NCBI RefSeq assembly: GCF_003254395.2
Contig: NC_037639.1
Span: 3,576,501-3,640,500 of the forward strand
DNA from: Apis mellifera
Taxonomy: Eukaryota; Arthropoda; Insecta; Hymenoptera; Apidae
Length of the DNA: 64,000 nucleotides
Direction: 5' to 3'
The notes below the pieces were generated by a model, which was not told the DNA's origin, searched no databases, and saw only the letters and a program-made list of their open reading frames with translations. Below are positions 27,477 to 40,431 of this stretch, one piece after another. Positions within the stretch are counted from its first letter, which is position 1; every line of letters begins with the position of its first letter. A program made the position numbers and the translations under genes.

Positions 27477-29320
27477 ATATTTTAGATTTTATTGGATTTT
27501 TCTCTGTTTTAAATATTATTTTTTGTATTTATTTAAATTCAATATTCAGCACCGGAAATTTCCTTTGATTTTTAATAATACAATCTCAAATATGTTAATT
27601 ATTTTTTCTTATTATTATTAGATAAAATATAAATAGTCATATTAGATAAAGATTAAAACATTTTATATTTAAGTCAGATATTTATAAAATATTTTTAATT
27701 GTTAATAATTAAAGTAATAATTCAGTTTTCTTTTATGGTGCAAGCTATGATGCAAGATTATTTTAGGGAAAATATTTAGGGAAAATTTTATTATTGCATA
27801 ATTTTTTCTTAAATAATAAATAATAAATAAGGAAGAAAACAAAGATTGTAATTATAGAATTTCTAGCATAGATTCGAATGATTAAAAATTCATGTAGTTT
27901 CGATTCGAGGTCAAATGTGTACAAAGCTTAGTAGGTCTGCCAAGGGATTACAATGGCTTATTTGCAATCGTTGCTCTGTAATATATCGAATCCTCGTGTT
28001 CACAACAAACATCTATAATGTTTACTTGAAAAGAATTTTCGAACAAACTTTTGCTGAAAGTGGAATTTAATATTTAACAATGGAAGTTAATATCTAGCCT
28101 GCATGCGATTAATATTGCAACTGTCACTGAAAACTGAAAAATGCTTCCATCAAGTATACTTTCTTGCGTTTAGGATCTTAATGGATTGAGTAATGATTGA
28201 TGATACAATACATGTACATAATCTAGAATATTAGATATCTAAAATATTTTATTTTTAATATGTTAAAATTTATGTTCGATATTATCCTTGTATACAAATT
28301 CTCATAATTTAAAATTATAAAGTCCATTGATTTATTAATTTAATGATAAAACATTGCTATTTTAAATCTAGATAATTAACATAATTATAATTTTTTTAGA
28401 TAAATATTATTAAGAATAAAATAAAATTTCAACTATTATAATTCATTAAATTCAAATATAATAATTTATATATTATTTATATAATATTCAGTAGTTTTTA
28501 CTTAATATATAGGTATTTAATATAGAGATTTATTATAAGAAATTATTAGATTTGCATTTTATAAAAAATTAATCATTGAAAAAAGAGGAAGGTACATAAA
28601 GTATTATGTACATGTAATTACAGTTAAATATATAATAATATTTTGAAAAATTACATATGTTTAAAATTTGAGGAAACTTTATATGCATTAGTTAAACAAT
28701 TTACATCTAGATATTATCATAATATTTAAAACTTTATCATTTTCTATTAAATCAGAATCTAAAAATATTCATCTTTTCAAAGTCCATATAATATCAAAGT
28801 GAAAAAAAAATTTTCCACGCTATTTTCTTACAAAGTCATTAAATCTTCTGCAAGTAGAATATACTTTAAAACAATGTATACGAAAAATCTTTTTGCATTT
28901 TTTAAACAGCTAAAAAAGAAAAAAACATACATAACGAACGTAAAAACTCTGTACACATGTAGACATGAAATATATCGTAAAGAAAATTTGAAAAGTATGT
29001 ATATACAAAAATGTCTGACAATGTAACAATAGGATGAAACACATCTATCGTTTATTGTTAGACACGTATTTTCATGAAAACATCACCAAACTTCGCGCTA
29101 TAAACGAAACAATGGTTCCGGAAAATGCTTGTTTTCTCGTATTTTAAGTCAGTTCTCCGCAATACTACTTTATTAAATAATTATTTTTGCCTTCTCTATC
29201 TACCAACTAAAGTACAGTCGTTCGCTACAATAACTCACGACAAAATTTATATTTATGGCAATTAACTGCCGACCCGTACTAGCTGTTTTGGAATGTTTTA
29301 CACAGGTTTACAACAACAAC

Positions 29321-29335
29321 TTGTTTCTGTTGCAG
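29321..29335 (+). promoter_or_regulatory. 3' splice site of nAChR exon 2
   Basis: A pyrimidine-rich stretch (ttgtttctgttgcag) ends in CAG directly before the conserved coding sequence. It is preferred over the weaker acacag at 29300-29305 because it has a pyrimidine tract and gives an exon of exactly 140 nt, the size known for exon 2 of alpha7-type receptor genes. No strong branch-point consensus is visible in the usual range. Confidence 0.88.
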
Positions 29336-29475
29336 AAAGCCTGTGCGGACGTCACGAGAAACGTTTGTTGAACGAGCTGTTGTCGTCATACAACACTCTG
29401 GAGCGGCCCGTCGCCAATGAGAGCGAGCCTCTCGAAGTGAAATTTGGCATCACGCTACAGCAGATCATAGATGTG
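29336..29475 (+). CDS. nAChRa7: nAChR alpha subunit, exon 2 (alpha7-like; partial CDS)
   Basis: This exon encodes the N-terminal part of the extracellular ligand-binding domain of a pentameric nicotinic acetylcholine receptor, an acetylcholine-gated cation channel of neuronal plasma membranes. The exon supplies two bases (aa) of a split codon and then 46 codons, starting SLCGRHEKRLL and ending TLQQIIDV. Landmarks are the N-terminal helix (HEKRLLNELL), the near-invariant LERPVANES segment with an N-glycosylation sequon (NES), and LEVKFGITLQQIIDV, which leads into the beta1 strand. Intron phases are 1 at the 5' end and 0 at the 3' end, and the 140-nt length equals that of exon 2 in vertebrate CHRNA7. 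The family call is firm. The subunit number is inferred: VANESEPLEVKFG fits the alpha6/alpha7 branch, and GRHEKRLLNELL looks closest to my memory of bee alpha7, with alpha6 or alpha5 as alternatives (about 0.6 for alpha7). The reading frame also runs upstream through the acceptor to an in-frame ATG at 29293, which I take as accidental. Confidence 0.95.
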
Positions 29476-29481
29476 GTAAGT
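29474..29481 (+). promoter_or_regulatory. 5' splice site of nAChR exon 2
   Basis: The exon ends at codon GTG (Val) and is followed by GTAAGT at 29476-29481, a perfect match to the U1 consensus at +1 to +6. The intron is in phase 0, which agrees with the 15-codon exon downstream. Confidence 0.95.
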
Positions 29482-30219
29482 TATTTCTCTCGTATTTTCA
29501 ACGTCGTTAATCTTTACACGTCAACGAGTTATAAAAAAGAATAAAAACTCAAGTTAATTCTTTCTCGCGATATGAAAATTGACTAATGCAAGTTTCCGAG
29601 TTTCTTTTCTGAAGTTGACACGTAGACTTTAATTTCTAATATGAAATTTAATTGGAAGGAATTTTAGATTTTGTTTTGACGGTGTTTGGTTTTGAAATAA
29701 AGTTGATTATATTCTGATATTTTGTCAGTAATTTAATTTAAGTTAGAACTTGGTAGAAATTAATTTAGAAGTTAGATAATTATTTCTTTCCAGTATAAAT
29801 AAGATTCAAGATGATAATTTTCTATATGTTTATTTTCTGTTTTGCAATTGAAATTTATTTAAATTTGAGAATCTAAATTATTACAATTTAATGTAATGAA
29901 TATATTTAAGTTTAAAATTTACATTAGAATTAAACAGAATTGTCAGTAATATATTATGCTACTAAAAAATAAAGGAAAATAAATTAATATCAAATTATAT
30001 AGGAGTATGTAAGATAATATATATTTAATTTATTCTTTAAATATATCTTCTGTATTTCAATAATATTTGCAATTAGAACTCGTATTTATCGAAATTAATA
30101 TCTTTTTAAATAAAATTACGAGCTTTCCAATTTATAAGTTAAACTAATGACACACTCGTACCATTGAAATTTCCAATAACTCTAGAAGAAAAAAGGAAAT
30201 AAATTGGAACAGCCTTAGC

Positions 30220-30810
30220 GTATACATGTTTCATCTTCAGATTTTAATATCTCGAGCCATCGTTCATATTATTTTCCATTCGAATACTTCCTTTAAGTCA
30301 GATCGGATTGAAATCCGTCATAGCCGAAACGATTCCGCGTTCTTCTAATTTGATCCCCGTGTAATCGCATTTACATTAAGGGAATTACCGAGCCGGGTGC
30401 ATTTCGCCAGGTTTTCTTCCTTTCTTAAGAAAATCGCATTAGAGAGAGGATTTACGACGGAAGATGGAATTGGCGGCAAACTGCACAATGGTTACCGGCT
30501 CGCATATGCTCGCATATACTCTATATCTTATATCTATACATAGATAGCGTTTCCATCGATGGAAACTTGCCTTGAATGAAAGGTTCCCATTATGACCCCT
30601 CTCCTTTCTCTCGTCATATATGAGAAGTTATCCGAATATCGTATATGAATACCGTCTGTTCGATCGGATTCCTTTTTTCGTGCATTCATTGCTCGCTTAT
30701 CCCCCATCCCCCGCCACGCGTTTATTCCAGCGTCAAAGTAAATTGAAGCGATGCCAGGAACGGACACAATGAGATAACACCGGCATTTCACCGAATAATG
30801 GCGCGAAAGT
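30220..30810. other. GC-richer intronic island downstream of exon 2
   Basis: Mixed composition over about 600 nt, beginning some 750 nt after the exon 2 donor. It contains the purine stretch agagagagga and an 85-codon minus-strand frame without recognisable similarity. It could hold splicing or transcriptional regulatory elements; none can be named. Confidence 0.35.
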
Positions 30811-31799
30811 GTGATAAAAGATTATTCTCGAGGAAGATTTTAAGGATATCGTTTTCGTTTCAGATTAACGAGGTTAGGATATATTTGCATCATAAATTCG
30901 TTCTTATGCGAGTAATCGTTGGATAAGGAAAAAATAAATTGTTCGTAAGATATCAGAAATTGGGAAAAGATTATTTTATTGGGAAATTGTATAAATTTAT
31001 TATATTATGGAATTATATATTCTTGTATTAATAAATTAATTGACTGAACATTGATACATTATTTATTTTTCGTGCTGTAACAAAATTTTGGAAATCAATA
31101 ATAGTTATGAAGAATTGAGAAATTTCTTTTATAATTAATTATTCTTGTTTGTTTCTTTTTTTCAATAATTCGATTAACAACGAGTGGTTATAATGTTATT
31201 ATACATGAACATGACATATTGATGGAAGTTTTTTATTCATTAGTTGCTTACTTTTATAATTGACCTTTATCCTTATAAATACGTAAATACTTCCATCCAT
31301 GTTTCAGATTCAAAAACAAGTTCATTTTTATAAAATTAAACAGTATAGTATAAAACTAATTGTGTGATTATAATATATTTTAGAAAAGTAAATAAATTTA
31401 CATTTATTTTATAAAAATATTATCTTATAAGATATACAATCAATATATTATTGATTATTTATATTCACAAGAACTTTTTAGTTAATTTAATTTTTTCCTT
31501 TTGAAAAATATATAACTTTGAAAATAGGCTAATTAATTCAGGAATAATAAAAGATATTAATATTTTTCATTTTTTTAATTCGTATCAATAATGAGCAGCA
31601 GAATTTAACAATTTATATTCTAATTTTTCTTCTATTGCTAGTATCATTGCAAACTCGTTAGCTTCAATTCTTTTAAAAAATTCCATATTTCTTTTTATTT
31701 ACAATAATTACAAGAATTTTTTCAATTTATTTTTTACCATAAAATCATTGCATATTTACCTTTATAGATTTACTGTTCCTTTTCTTTCGACTAAACTCA

Positions 31800-32330
31800 G
31801 TATCATTGCGTCACGTAATTGAACGGCAAGCAAAAGTGGGTCGAGTATAAAAGATTCAATAACGACTCATCAAATATTCAGTGTCAATGGCCGCGTAATA
31901 CTTTCTGAGATTACCTTGGAATGGAAGATTGCGAAACTCGTGGCGGCGAGGCGCAATTTTCGCTTGATGCGCCCAACAAAGCTGCCGTTTCGTAATCTTT
32001 GCGTGAATTGCAAAGATAAGAAGGACCAAGATTAGCCGGGCTAGTTTTTGCACGTCAAAATATCGGCCTTATCTAAATGAAACCATGGTTAATGGCCGAG
32101 GGGGGGTGGAACGAACGAGGATGGAGTGAACGAGGCAGATCGCATTATGCTCTCCATCTTGGCCACCTCCGCCTCGGTCATTTACTTTATGCACCCTTCC
32201 TCTCGGCCACCGCGCTAAACACCGCTCTGCGAGTATATGAACGTTGATAATCCGATATGTTAGCACAAACTGGGCATATCTCCTGTGAAAAAGTATAATC
32301 GTCCCGCGTTCACGTTTCTTTTCGAGTATT
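31800..32330. other. GC-richer intronic island
   Basis: Includes a G-run, gagggggggtgg (about 32099-32109), and two minus-strand frames of 65 codons each. Neither has an ATG at its 5' end. No homology is recognised. Confidence 0.35.
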
Positions 32331-33719
32331 TTTATTGGCCAACAACTGCTTATCCGATTACTTTGTTCTGTTTTTTGTATTAGATGTTTGGAAGAATTAT
32401 AGAGTATTTGAAGTTTTATTGAACAAGAAAATTCGCTAGATACAATATATTTTATTATTTATTTCTGTTATATATTGAGTATAATTTTGAGAGTTTTTTA
32501 AGAATTTGTTGAATAAATTTTAATTATTTCTATTGCTTAGAAAGTTGTGTAATTTCAGAATATTGACGAAAAAGATTATCGAGATTGTTATTATTTTTAT
32601 GTCATTATTTATAATCATTATCATGTTTATATTTGCTTTTTAATAATGGAATAATATTAGCAAGTCGAAATAGGCAGTAAATTTTCTTATCATTAAAGTT
32701 TTTAAAAGGTTTTGATTTAATGGAAAATATATATATTTAATTTTTCATAGTCAATCATATTTGCATTAAACAAAATAACTCTTTTAAGATGAAAAGTTTG
32801 CTAAGTGTCAGTTAATTACAAATTGTCTTTTTCAAAATATATGTTTTTCATAATATAATATCATAATCAATAAAAATTTATTAGATTATAAAAATATAAA
32901 AGATCATAAAAGCAAAAATAATGAATATCATTATTTTTTTACAACATAATATAATGAACAAAAAATGGGATTAATCATCTATGAGGACAAAATAGAAAAT
33001 ATTAAATTAAAGTTTTAGTTGGTACAATATATAGAAAAAAGAATCTGATTTTACAAAAGACATATTTTGAAAAGATATTAATAATTATTTTCTATAAAAA
33101 AAAACGATGAAAGAAATAAAATATAATGAGATTTTAAAAGCATATATTTCTATGATTATGTTAATTTTTGTTCATATATAATATGAAATGATTAATTTTT
33201 AGTTATTTTGTAGATAAAAACACATGTAAAAAAAATGCAAGTTATAAAATGGGGTAGCTATAATTAATTTCAGAAATGACGTAAATGCAAAGGGTAAACA
33301 GAGGAAGTATGTTATAAAAATGAATGGGAGCAGTGATTCTTTTTAATACGTCGTCGTTGCTTTAATTATAAATAAAGCAAACTAATATGAAAACATTTCA
33401 ATCAGCGAAAAATATTTTAAATTTAGATTTAAAATTCTTTATTCACGTTCAAAAAAATAACTTCAATCATCAATATTTGTTAATTACACACATTATCATA
33501 AACATATGAAGTAATTCAAATTATATGAGAATATTTTATTAGGATACCTTGTATCATAGGATATCCATCTTGGATATTTTTTCTAATTATAATCACAGTC
33601 TCAAATTCGTTATAACATTTCCATCTCAAATATATTATACCATTCGTTATGCCATAAACTAATATTTATTACTATATTTAAGAATATTTGAAGGCATAAT
33701 ATTTAGCAATACTGTTTAG

Positions 33720-34420
33720 ATCACTGTATAGGAAATACTGTACATAATAATAATGTTTCGCCTCGCGCTGTTCTCCTCCTCACCCTTTGTAATACTCAAT
33801 CCCGCTAATGTCTCAATGCTACACATACTGCTCGAGCATATATGAGGTGTAATTACACTCGACAAGCAAATATTTTCCAGTCTATACAATTTCGCGTGGA
33901 ACAAAGCGCTCGCGGTGCTTGGAAATTCCGATATAAGACTTACTCGGTATGTAAATACGCGAAACGTAATTATTGCACACCGGCAAACAGGCCGCTCATA
34001 TCGGTGTGCGCACATCGGGGAAATCCTGGATGCGGGGAATCAGGAAAAGCGACGAAAACTCGGTTTTCAATTGAATTGAAAGTTAGATCCAGGGAACCGT
34101 GAAAAACGGGACGCCAAAAGAAAATGTCTTCCCCTCTGAGGGAAAACACAATATCCTTCCCCCGCATACGTGAAACCATCGGTTCAAAAGTTCACTCGAT
34201 TTGTCTTGTTAAGAACACGTGTATCGTGGATATTAAATTTTTAACCGTTGTTACTTCATAAATCCTCTTGCTTCCTCTGCTAATATCTATTTATAGGGGA
34301 TGACGATCCAACCGTGGTGGAGGCTCGTAAATTTTTCCTGATCATCAATGTCGCTTCGAGCGCTATCACTATCTCGCCCCTTTGAAACAAAGGAACTTTG
34401 ATTTCATTATCGAATCATAG
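33720..34420. other. GC-richer intronic island
   Basis: About 700 nt of higher GC, with overlapping short open frames on both strands (up to 99 codons on the minus strand). No known domain. Overlapping frames on opposite strands argue that openness reflects composition. Confidence 0.35.
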
Positions 34421-34830
34421 ACATTATCAGATATTTTTATTTTCGTAATTGCATTCCATCGCAATGGTGAAAGGAAATTCGATTTTTCCCTCTATCTTTA
34501 TTGTTAGAGGACCGTTTACTTTGAAAGGAACGTATTATTATTCGTGATATTGGATTAAATCGAACGCGAAATAAATCATATTCGAGAAATTCGAGGTAAT
34601 AATTGTGGATGGAAAACTGTGTTATTTTTAATAGGATTTTTTTTTCGTTTTAGGAAATTTTCGTATTTATTTTTTGAATAATATGATGTTAAAGAAAAGT
34701 ACTCATTTTTTGGGAAAAGAAAAATTATATAGATTTTTTAAAAGTAAAAAATTTTAGTTATATAAACTGAAGAAAATAATTTTTTTGAGATTTTTGAAGC
34801 TACATAAACAATTAATATTTTTATAAAATT

Positions 34831-34850
34831 AATAATAATAATAATAATAA
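34831..34850 (+). repeat. (AAT)n trinucleotide repeat
   Basis: Six and a half copies of AAT with no interruption. Confidence 0.9.
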
Positions 34851-35727
34851 AATTTAATAATAAGATTTTCTATGATCTATATTAAACCTCTATGAGATTG
34901 AATTTCTGATTGGATAAACAAATATCCTCCGGTTAAATCCTACAGTATTGTTTCTAAAATAAATAAGAGATTAAAATTTCTAAAATATATTTTAGAATAA
35001 ATTTATCAAACAATTTTTATTTCTATACATTATTAAATTTATTTCACATTGTAATTTATATTTTATCATCATACCACAGTGTTTACTCAACCGATTTACA
35101 CGGAACATATGATCCATCATTCGTATCATTCGATCAAAGGAAGGGAATAAATTTGTAAGAGCATGTTGTTTATCCTTTCTGTTATATCGACAGTTAGGAA
35201 GAATTTTAATTAGATATTTAGGCTAGATACAACCAACCAAATCGTAAATATATCGGAATATAATCGAATCAAAGCAAAATTTGTGATTAAAACAAATGGT
35301 CGTGAGTAAACCAATATAACACGTACATAGAATTTCCATTCGTGTTCTGTTAATAGGAACGTTTATATGTATATATTCTGTCCCGTGGACTACAGCAAAT
35401 TTCTATACTATAGTATAAGAGATGGTGATTTCGTATACAAATGGAAAAATGTAGTACAAGTTTTGACATTTCGTGTCAGAAAAAAAAAAAATAAACAGGA
35501 TTACATTTTATTTGATTCTATTTTATAGTAGCAAACTTTTCAGATATATGTACAGTAAAAAAGAAGTTTTGTTCTAGAAGCTTTAATGTTGAATTTCATA
35601 TAAGCTAAAAAAACTATTTCTACATTATTATGGGATTACATTATTATGTGATTTTTGAAATATTAACTTATACTTTATATATATACTGTATTGAAATTAA
35701 AAGGATTGATCAGTTTAATTTTCAAAT

Positions 35728-35784
35728 GATTCATATAAATTGAATTCATAGATTCATATAAATGAATTGTTCTTATCGAACAAT
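35728..35784 (+). repeat. 23-nt tandem repeat followed by a small hairpin
   Basis: The unit gattcatataaattgaattcat (35728-35749, plus one A) is followed at 35751 by gattcatataaatgaattg. Then attgttc (35766-35772) and gaacaat (35778-35784) form a 7-bp perfect stem with a 5-nt loop. Confidence 0.7.
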
Positions 35785-37160
35785 ACAATTATGAATTGTA
35801 TTAGTTCAATTTTCATAAACCAGATTAAAAAGAAATATCAATAAATTTTATTGCTATTATTATATTATTATATTATTATAATTTTTTATTATTGCTAAAT
35901 AATATAATAATTGCTATTAGATCTGTTGTTGCCTAAATCTGAAGTTCATTGATATATTCACTTTTGATTTTATGAAATAAAAATTGTTCATCTCGCTAAA
36001 TATTTAAAATGAATAAACGATACCAGATTTATATTATATTTTCTTGAGTAAAATACTATTTAAATGAATCCATATATCTTATACAATAGATTAATGATGA
36101 AGTCATCATATAATATTATATTAAATTTAATAGTGTAGTAAGATTTAAAATTCGTCGATTCATATTTTATATCACGAAGCTTTTTATTTTTTTTCCATAT
36201 TATATATTTTCTATAATTAGATATATAAAATAATTTTTTAAAATAAATGATCCAAAAAACAATTAACTTTGCTAACTAAAAAGTAATTTATAAAAAGATA
36301 ATTTCGATTAAATTAAAAAATTGTTTGTCTCAAACCATTTAATAGTCAATTAACCAATCTCGTTGCCATTATCCATTAATTTATTAAATTATGAGAAATA
36401 TCTCAAATAATATCCTTAATTGGAAGCCACAAATTCACATATATAACATTAAAATTGCTTCATTATTGTTGATTCATCGTTGGAAACATAATTTGTGATA
36501 AATACGTATAATTAAATTTCAAATTATTATCTTATACAATTTATAACGCTAGAACAAATTTATTAATCATAGCAAACATAATATATGTATAAACATATAT
36601 AAATTTTACATTATTTAAAAAGTATAGAGTCTAGTATTTTAAAAGTATTTTAGATTCAAAACATAAAATTTTTAGTTTAAAATGCAAAAATTTATAGTTT
36701 CAAACGACAAAAATTATTGTTATTGTTTTGAAAACTTTTTTTTTATTCATAGTAAAGAGAATTTTATTAAACTTTTTAAGATAAATACATAGATGTATAG
36801 GTGAAGTATATATCATATCTTATGACTTCTAAATTTTTGATATTTGAATATGTCAATGTACCTCAAAATGTCAAAAGCCTTTAGCCACATCATAAACTTT
36901 ACATATAATCCTCAAATCTTAGGATTCCAAACTTCAGAAACCTATAAAAGATTCATATTATATTATAATATCCACAAGTCTCTTTTTTTAAAACTTAATA
37001 TGTTGCAAAATATTTAAAGCTATTTATACCGATATTAAGATTTAACAATTTTATTAAATTAATTAAATTTTTTTAAATAATATTATAACAGAAAACTTTA
37101 TATGAAACTCAAGTTATCCTCTTCGAAATCTTAAAAATTAATAGGAAGATTATATAACTC

Positions 37161-37181
37161 AAAAAAAAAAAAAAAAAAAAA
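37161..37181 (+). repeat. Poly(A) run (21 A)
   Basis: Uninterrupted run of 21 A, continuing as gaaaaggggg-like purine sequence. Confidence 0.9.
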
Positions 37182-37323
37182 GAAAAGGGGGAAAAAGCAA
37201 CAATAATAAAAGTTTTACTGACGAACAGTAAATTCTTTCCAATTGCGAGATATCATAGTCGATAAATGAAAACGGTAAATCTCGTTTCGACGTTGATGTC
37301 ATTTGACCCTGAACTCCGTATTT

Positions 37324-37902
37324 ATGGTCGACATAATGGAAATTGCACGCCCCCATTTCTCTACCCTCGTTCGCTGTCAGCTCTTCGCAATCTATCGTGA
37401 CCTCCTGCCGATTTTTAGTTTCCATCCGCGTTCATTGTCGTTTACTATCGTTCATAACCGTGTTCAGAAGCTCATAGACAGTTACACAAATGACGAGCTT
37501 TTTCATCAGTGTCGCAATTATAAAATGGTAAAGCGAGCTCATCATATTACTCGGCTTTCGCCATTCTGGGTTGAAAGTTGTACGTTGGATGGAATAAAGA
37601 CACTGATCAGCGAAATTTCTCCTCGACACAACCTTTTTGCCTTTCTTGATCCTTTTTCTTCTTACTCTTTTTTATACTTCTCTCTTTTCTCTTTAATTTT
37701 AACTTCTCCTTGTCTTTTATTTTCTTTCCTCTCTCCTTATTTCCTCCGTTTCTTCTTGCATTTTTCTTTTCCTCTTTACTTTTTGATTAATTTCTCCGGT
37801 TCATGCAGAGAACGTGATCTCGACAACTTTGATAAGGACATGTTAATAAAATATTGTTTTTCTTTGATATTTTGTAAGAAAACATTTATTAACATTTATT
37901 AA
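37324..37902 (+). other. Unrecognised open frame, 192 codons from ATG, largely on a pyrimidine tract
   Basis: This is the longest frame in the window. An ATG at 37324 opens 192 codons. The first 95 codons lie on mixed-composition DNA; the next 70 or so lie on a C/T-rich tract (about 37627-37799), where stop codons, which need purines, are rare. The product there is mainly F, L and S with hydrophobic runs. The first half has no domain I know, although its codons are reasonably varied (for example around IYRDLLPIFSF and DSYTNDELFHQ). Possibilities are a chance frame, a degraded exon, or a small intronic gene. The first is favoured. Confidence 0.12.
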
Positions 37903-40410
37903 ATAAATATTAATAAAACAGCAGAGATATTTTCTTTCTAAATGAACAAAAATTGACAATTTTATAATCTTTTTAACTCACTATTTGATTGCGAAAAAGA
38001 AGATGAAAAAGAATGAAATAATTATCTACTGTTAATTATTTTGTCGTCGATATTTACTTCGTGGCTACACTCCTCTTCATCAAATAATGAACATTATTGC
38101 ATATTAATAGCTAAATTACGGGATTCCCCTCTTGCAGTACAAATTATCGACAATCGATATAGGACAAAAAGTTAATGCACGTTTATTTTCGTTTATCCTC
38201 CCGCAAAAACAAAGGAGGAATCCTATCCAACAACGATATTCAGTTTTAATTCAGTTATCGGCCCGTTAATCACGCTATAACGCTCGTCACCGTTTTGATA
38301 TCAAAGTTTTGATACTTGCTCGACGTGTTTCTTGCTTATTCAATCCGACATTTTACGCGTAAAAACAAGATGTTCCGAGCAGTTTCGTACATTAAAGCAA
38401 GAGATATTTCTTAAGTGGAGCAAAATACGTTCCATTACTCAGCCCTTCCCTCCCTTTCTGTTTCCTTAAGTTGTGTTACTCAAGCTGCTTCGAGTTTTTT
38501 CACTCTTCCAACCTCTTGATGCTTCCTGAATGTTCATTGCAAAAGAGAATCGCGAACTGCTCACGTTCCCGCATTTTTTATTTATCCAAGCGGAACGAAG
38601 CTTCATATTTTCGCTTCCGTGATTCGAACGATTTTTTTGGTCGTTGATTATTTTTCAGTTGCGACGATATTTTTTTCGACAATCATTAATGGCTTTTCAC
38701 ATCCTCGTGTTTGACCGTCTCTGCTTTCTTCTGATTCGCTTCTGTTAATGCATTTAAATAATGTTTATTTTATTATGTCATTATGTTTTCTTCTTTGTTG
38801 AAAAGGATTAATTTTCGATGACGTTTCGTTTTTCGTTGCATTAATATTTTCTTTTTTTTTTTGTTGCATATTGAAAGCAAATTTTGAGAAGATTCATAAT
38901 TGTAAAAGATTTTTTGATATATAAATAAATCTGATTTGATATCTATTAATTTTATTTAAATAATTAAATAAAATAAATAATGAATTAAATTAATATTCAA
39001 GAAATATTATTTGTTTACAACTGTGTTCACGAATTGATTATTTTTTATTCATTTCATATTCTAAGTAAATTTATACATATATAAAAAAAATTTATTTATA
39101 TAAAGAATATCCGAATAATATAACAAATTGTTGTTGTAAAATTTGTTATAAACTCTTATTCACTGGTGTTAAGAAGAAGTTAAGAAGATATAATCCATTA
39201 ATGATATTTTATTTTATTTGAAACTTTTAAATTGTCTGAAAACAAGATCACATAAATTATACATCAACTTCTATGACTTAGGAAATACCATAGTAACGCA
39301 AAACTAAAAGTTCAAAAATTTATCTTCCACGAAGAAGCGAACTGGTCGGTAATTTTTCACCGTAAAACTAGTGTCGCAATACTACGTTTGTCTATAAACT
39401 TCCTTTACTTCTATTCTCCGCTTTCCTTCTCTTGCATGCGTTCGACCAAATCTCGAGTCACGCTACTGGTTGGCTCACGGCCCATATATTCAGCCAAACC
39501 ACTGCACACTGCATACGAAGATATCCACAACCATGATTCTTAACGCTTTGAAACAATCGTTCCATATTTCTAACTGTCATATTCCGAATTTTTAGTTACA
39601 ATATCAAACAAATAGTATAGAAGAATTTCCATTATCTGAATATATTATTTATCTTACTGTTGGAATTTGATTTAGTGTCAAACCATTTTATTGTGAGAAT
39701 GAATATATTTCTTTAAACTTGCCCCATATTTTTCATTTGTTTTCGTATTTAAAAAAAAAAAAAATTTAAAGATTATTATACACTTCCTGTGAAAATAATA
39801 TTTGAGAAATATATTTTATTAATAGTATTTGAAGAGCATTTATATTATCAATCATTTCAACAGTATAAATAAATATGGCAATCAATATTGAAGTAACAAA
39901 AGATTTTCACTTTTATTATATTTCTTTTGTATGAATGTACAAATAAAGATTAAATACGATCATCGAAATTTTTCACTATCGTTGTTTCGTATATAGTTTC
40001 TTTTCCTGATTCGTTTTTCCGCAATTTTTATTGCTCTTTGAATCACGCACGAGTTATCGCTTGTAAAAGGGTTAAATTGTTTGAAACGCAAATCTTCAAA
40101 GTGATTGCTGCGCGTATATAAAAGTGAATAGGATGAATTGTATCATGGTTGTTTTTTATCTTTTACATCGTGGAAATTAATCATTGTGCAAAGTTTTTCG
40201 TTTAAAAAAATATAACAAAATTAGAATATTTATATTTACTTCAAATGTCTTTTTAATAAATGTATAAAATTATAGTTTAATTCTTTTTTTTTAATCTTAA
40301 TCTTTTCTTTTAACTTCTTTCAATTAAATATTCTTAGTTAAAATAATATTATCACGTTATATAAATATTATTAATAAATAAATTCGTTTCCATTTAATAT
40401 ATTTTTTTTT

Positions 40411-40431
40411 ATTTTTATTTTTATTTTTATT
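40411..40431 (+). repeat. (ATTTTT)n hexanucleotide repeat
   Basis: Three full copies of ATTTTT plus a partial one, preceded by a T-run. Confidence 0.85.

Larger units (their letters stand above)
1..29335 (+). other. Intron 1 (3' part) of the nAChR alpha subunit gene
   Basis: This is non-coding sequence upstream of the first recognised exon. I looked on the plus strand for a signal-peptide exon, meaning an ATG, a hydrophobic stretch, and a G just before a GTAAGT-like donor in phase 1. None was convincing, so exon 1 probably lies upstream of the window and intron 1 exceeds 29 kb. The stretch is mostly AT-rich filler with GC-richer islands listed separately. Between the islands I see only A/T runs and short repeats. 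An isolated perfect donor-like CTG|GTAAGT occurs at 18921-18929, but no usable ATG frame precedes it; it could only serve a non-coding exon. That the whole stretch belongs to this one intron is inference; a nested gene cannot be excluded. Confidence 0.7.

Noticed and set aside
27236..27568. Tyr/Ile-rich open frames on both strands
   Set aside because: They are direct readings of the TA/CA microsatellite.
31856..32053. Minus-strand 65-codon frame with a signal-peptide-like start
   Set aside because: It begins at GTG, a TAA lies six codons upstream in frame, there is no ATG near the hydrophobic stretch, and no acceptor could join it to another exon.
37161..37181. Poly(A) run as the tail of a retroposed gene copy
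   Set aside because: No target-site duplication or coding remnant lies on its 5' side. Similar A-runs are scattered throughout the window.
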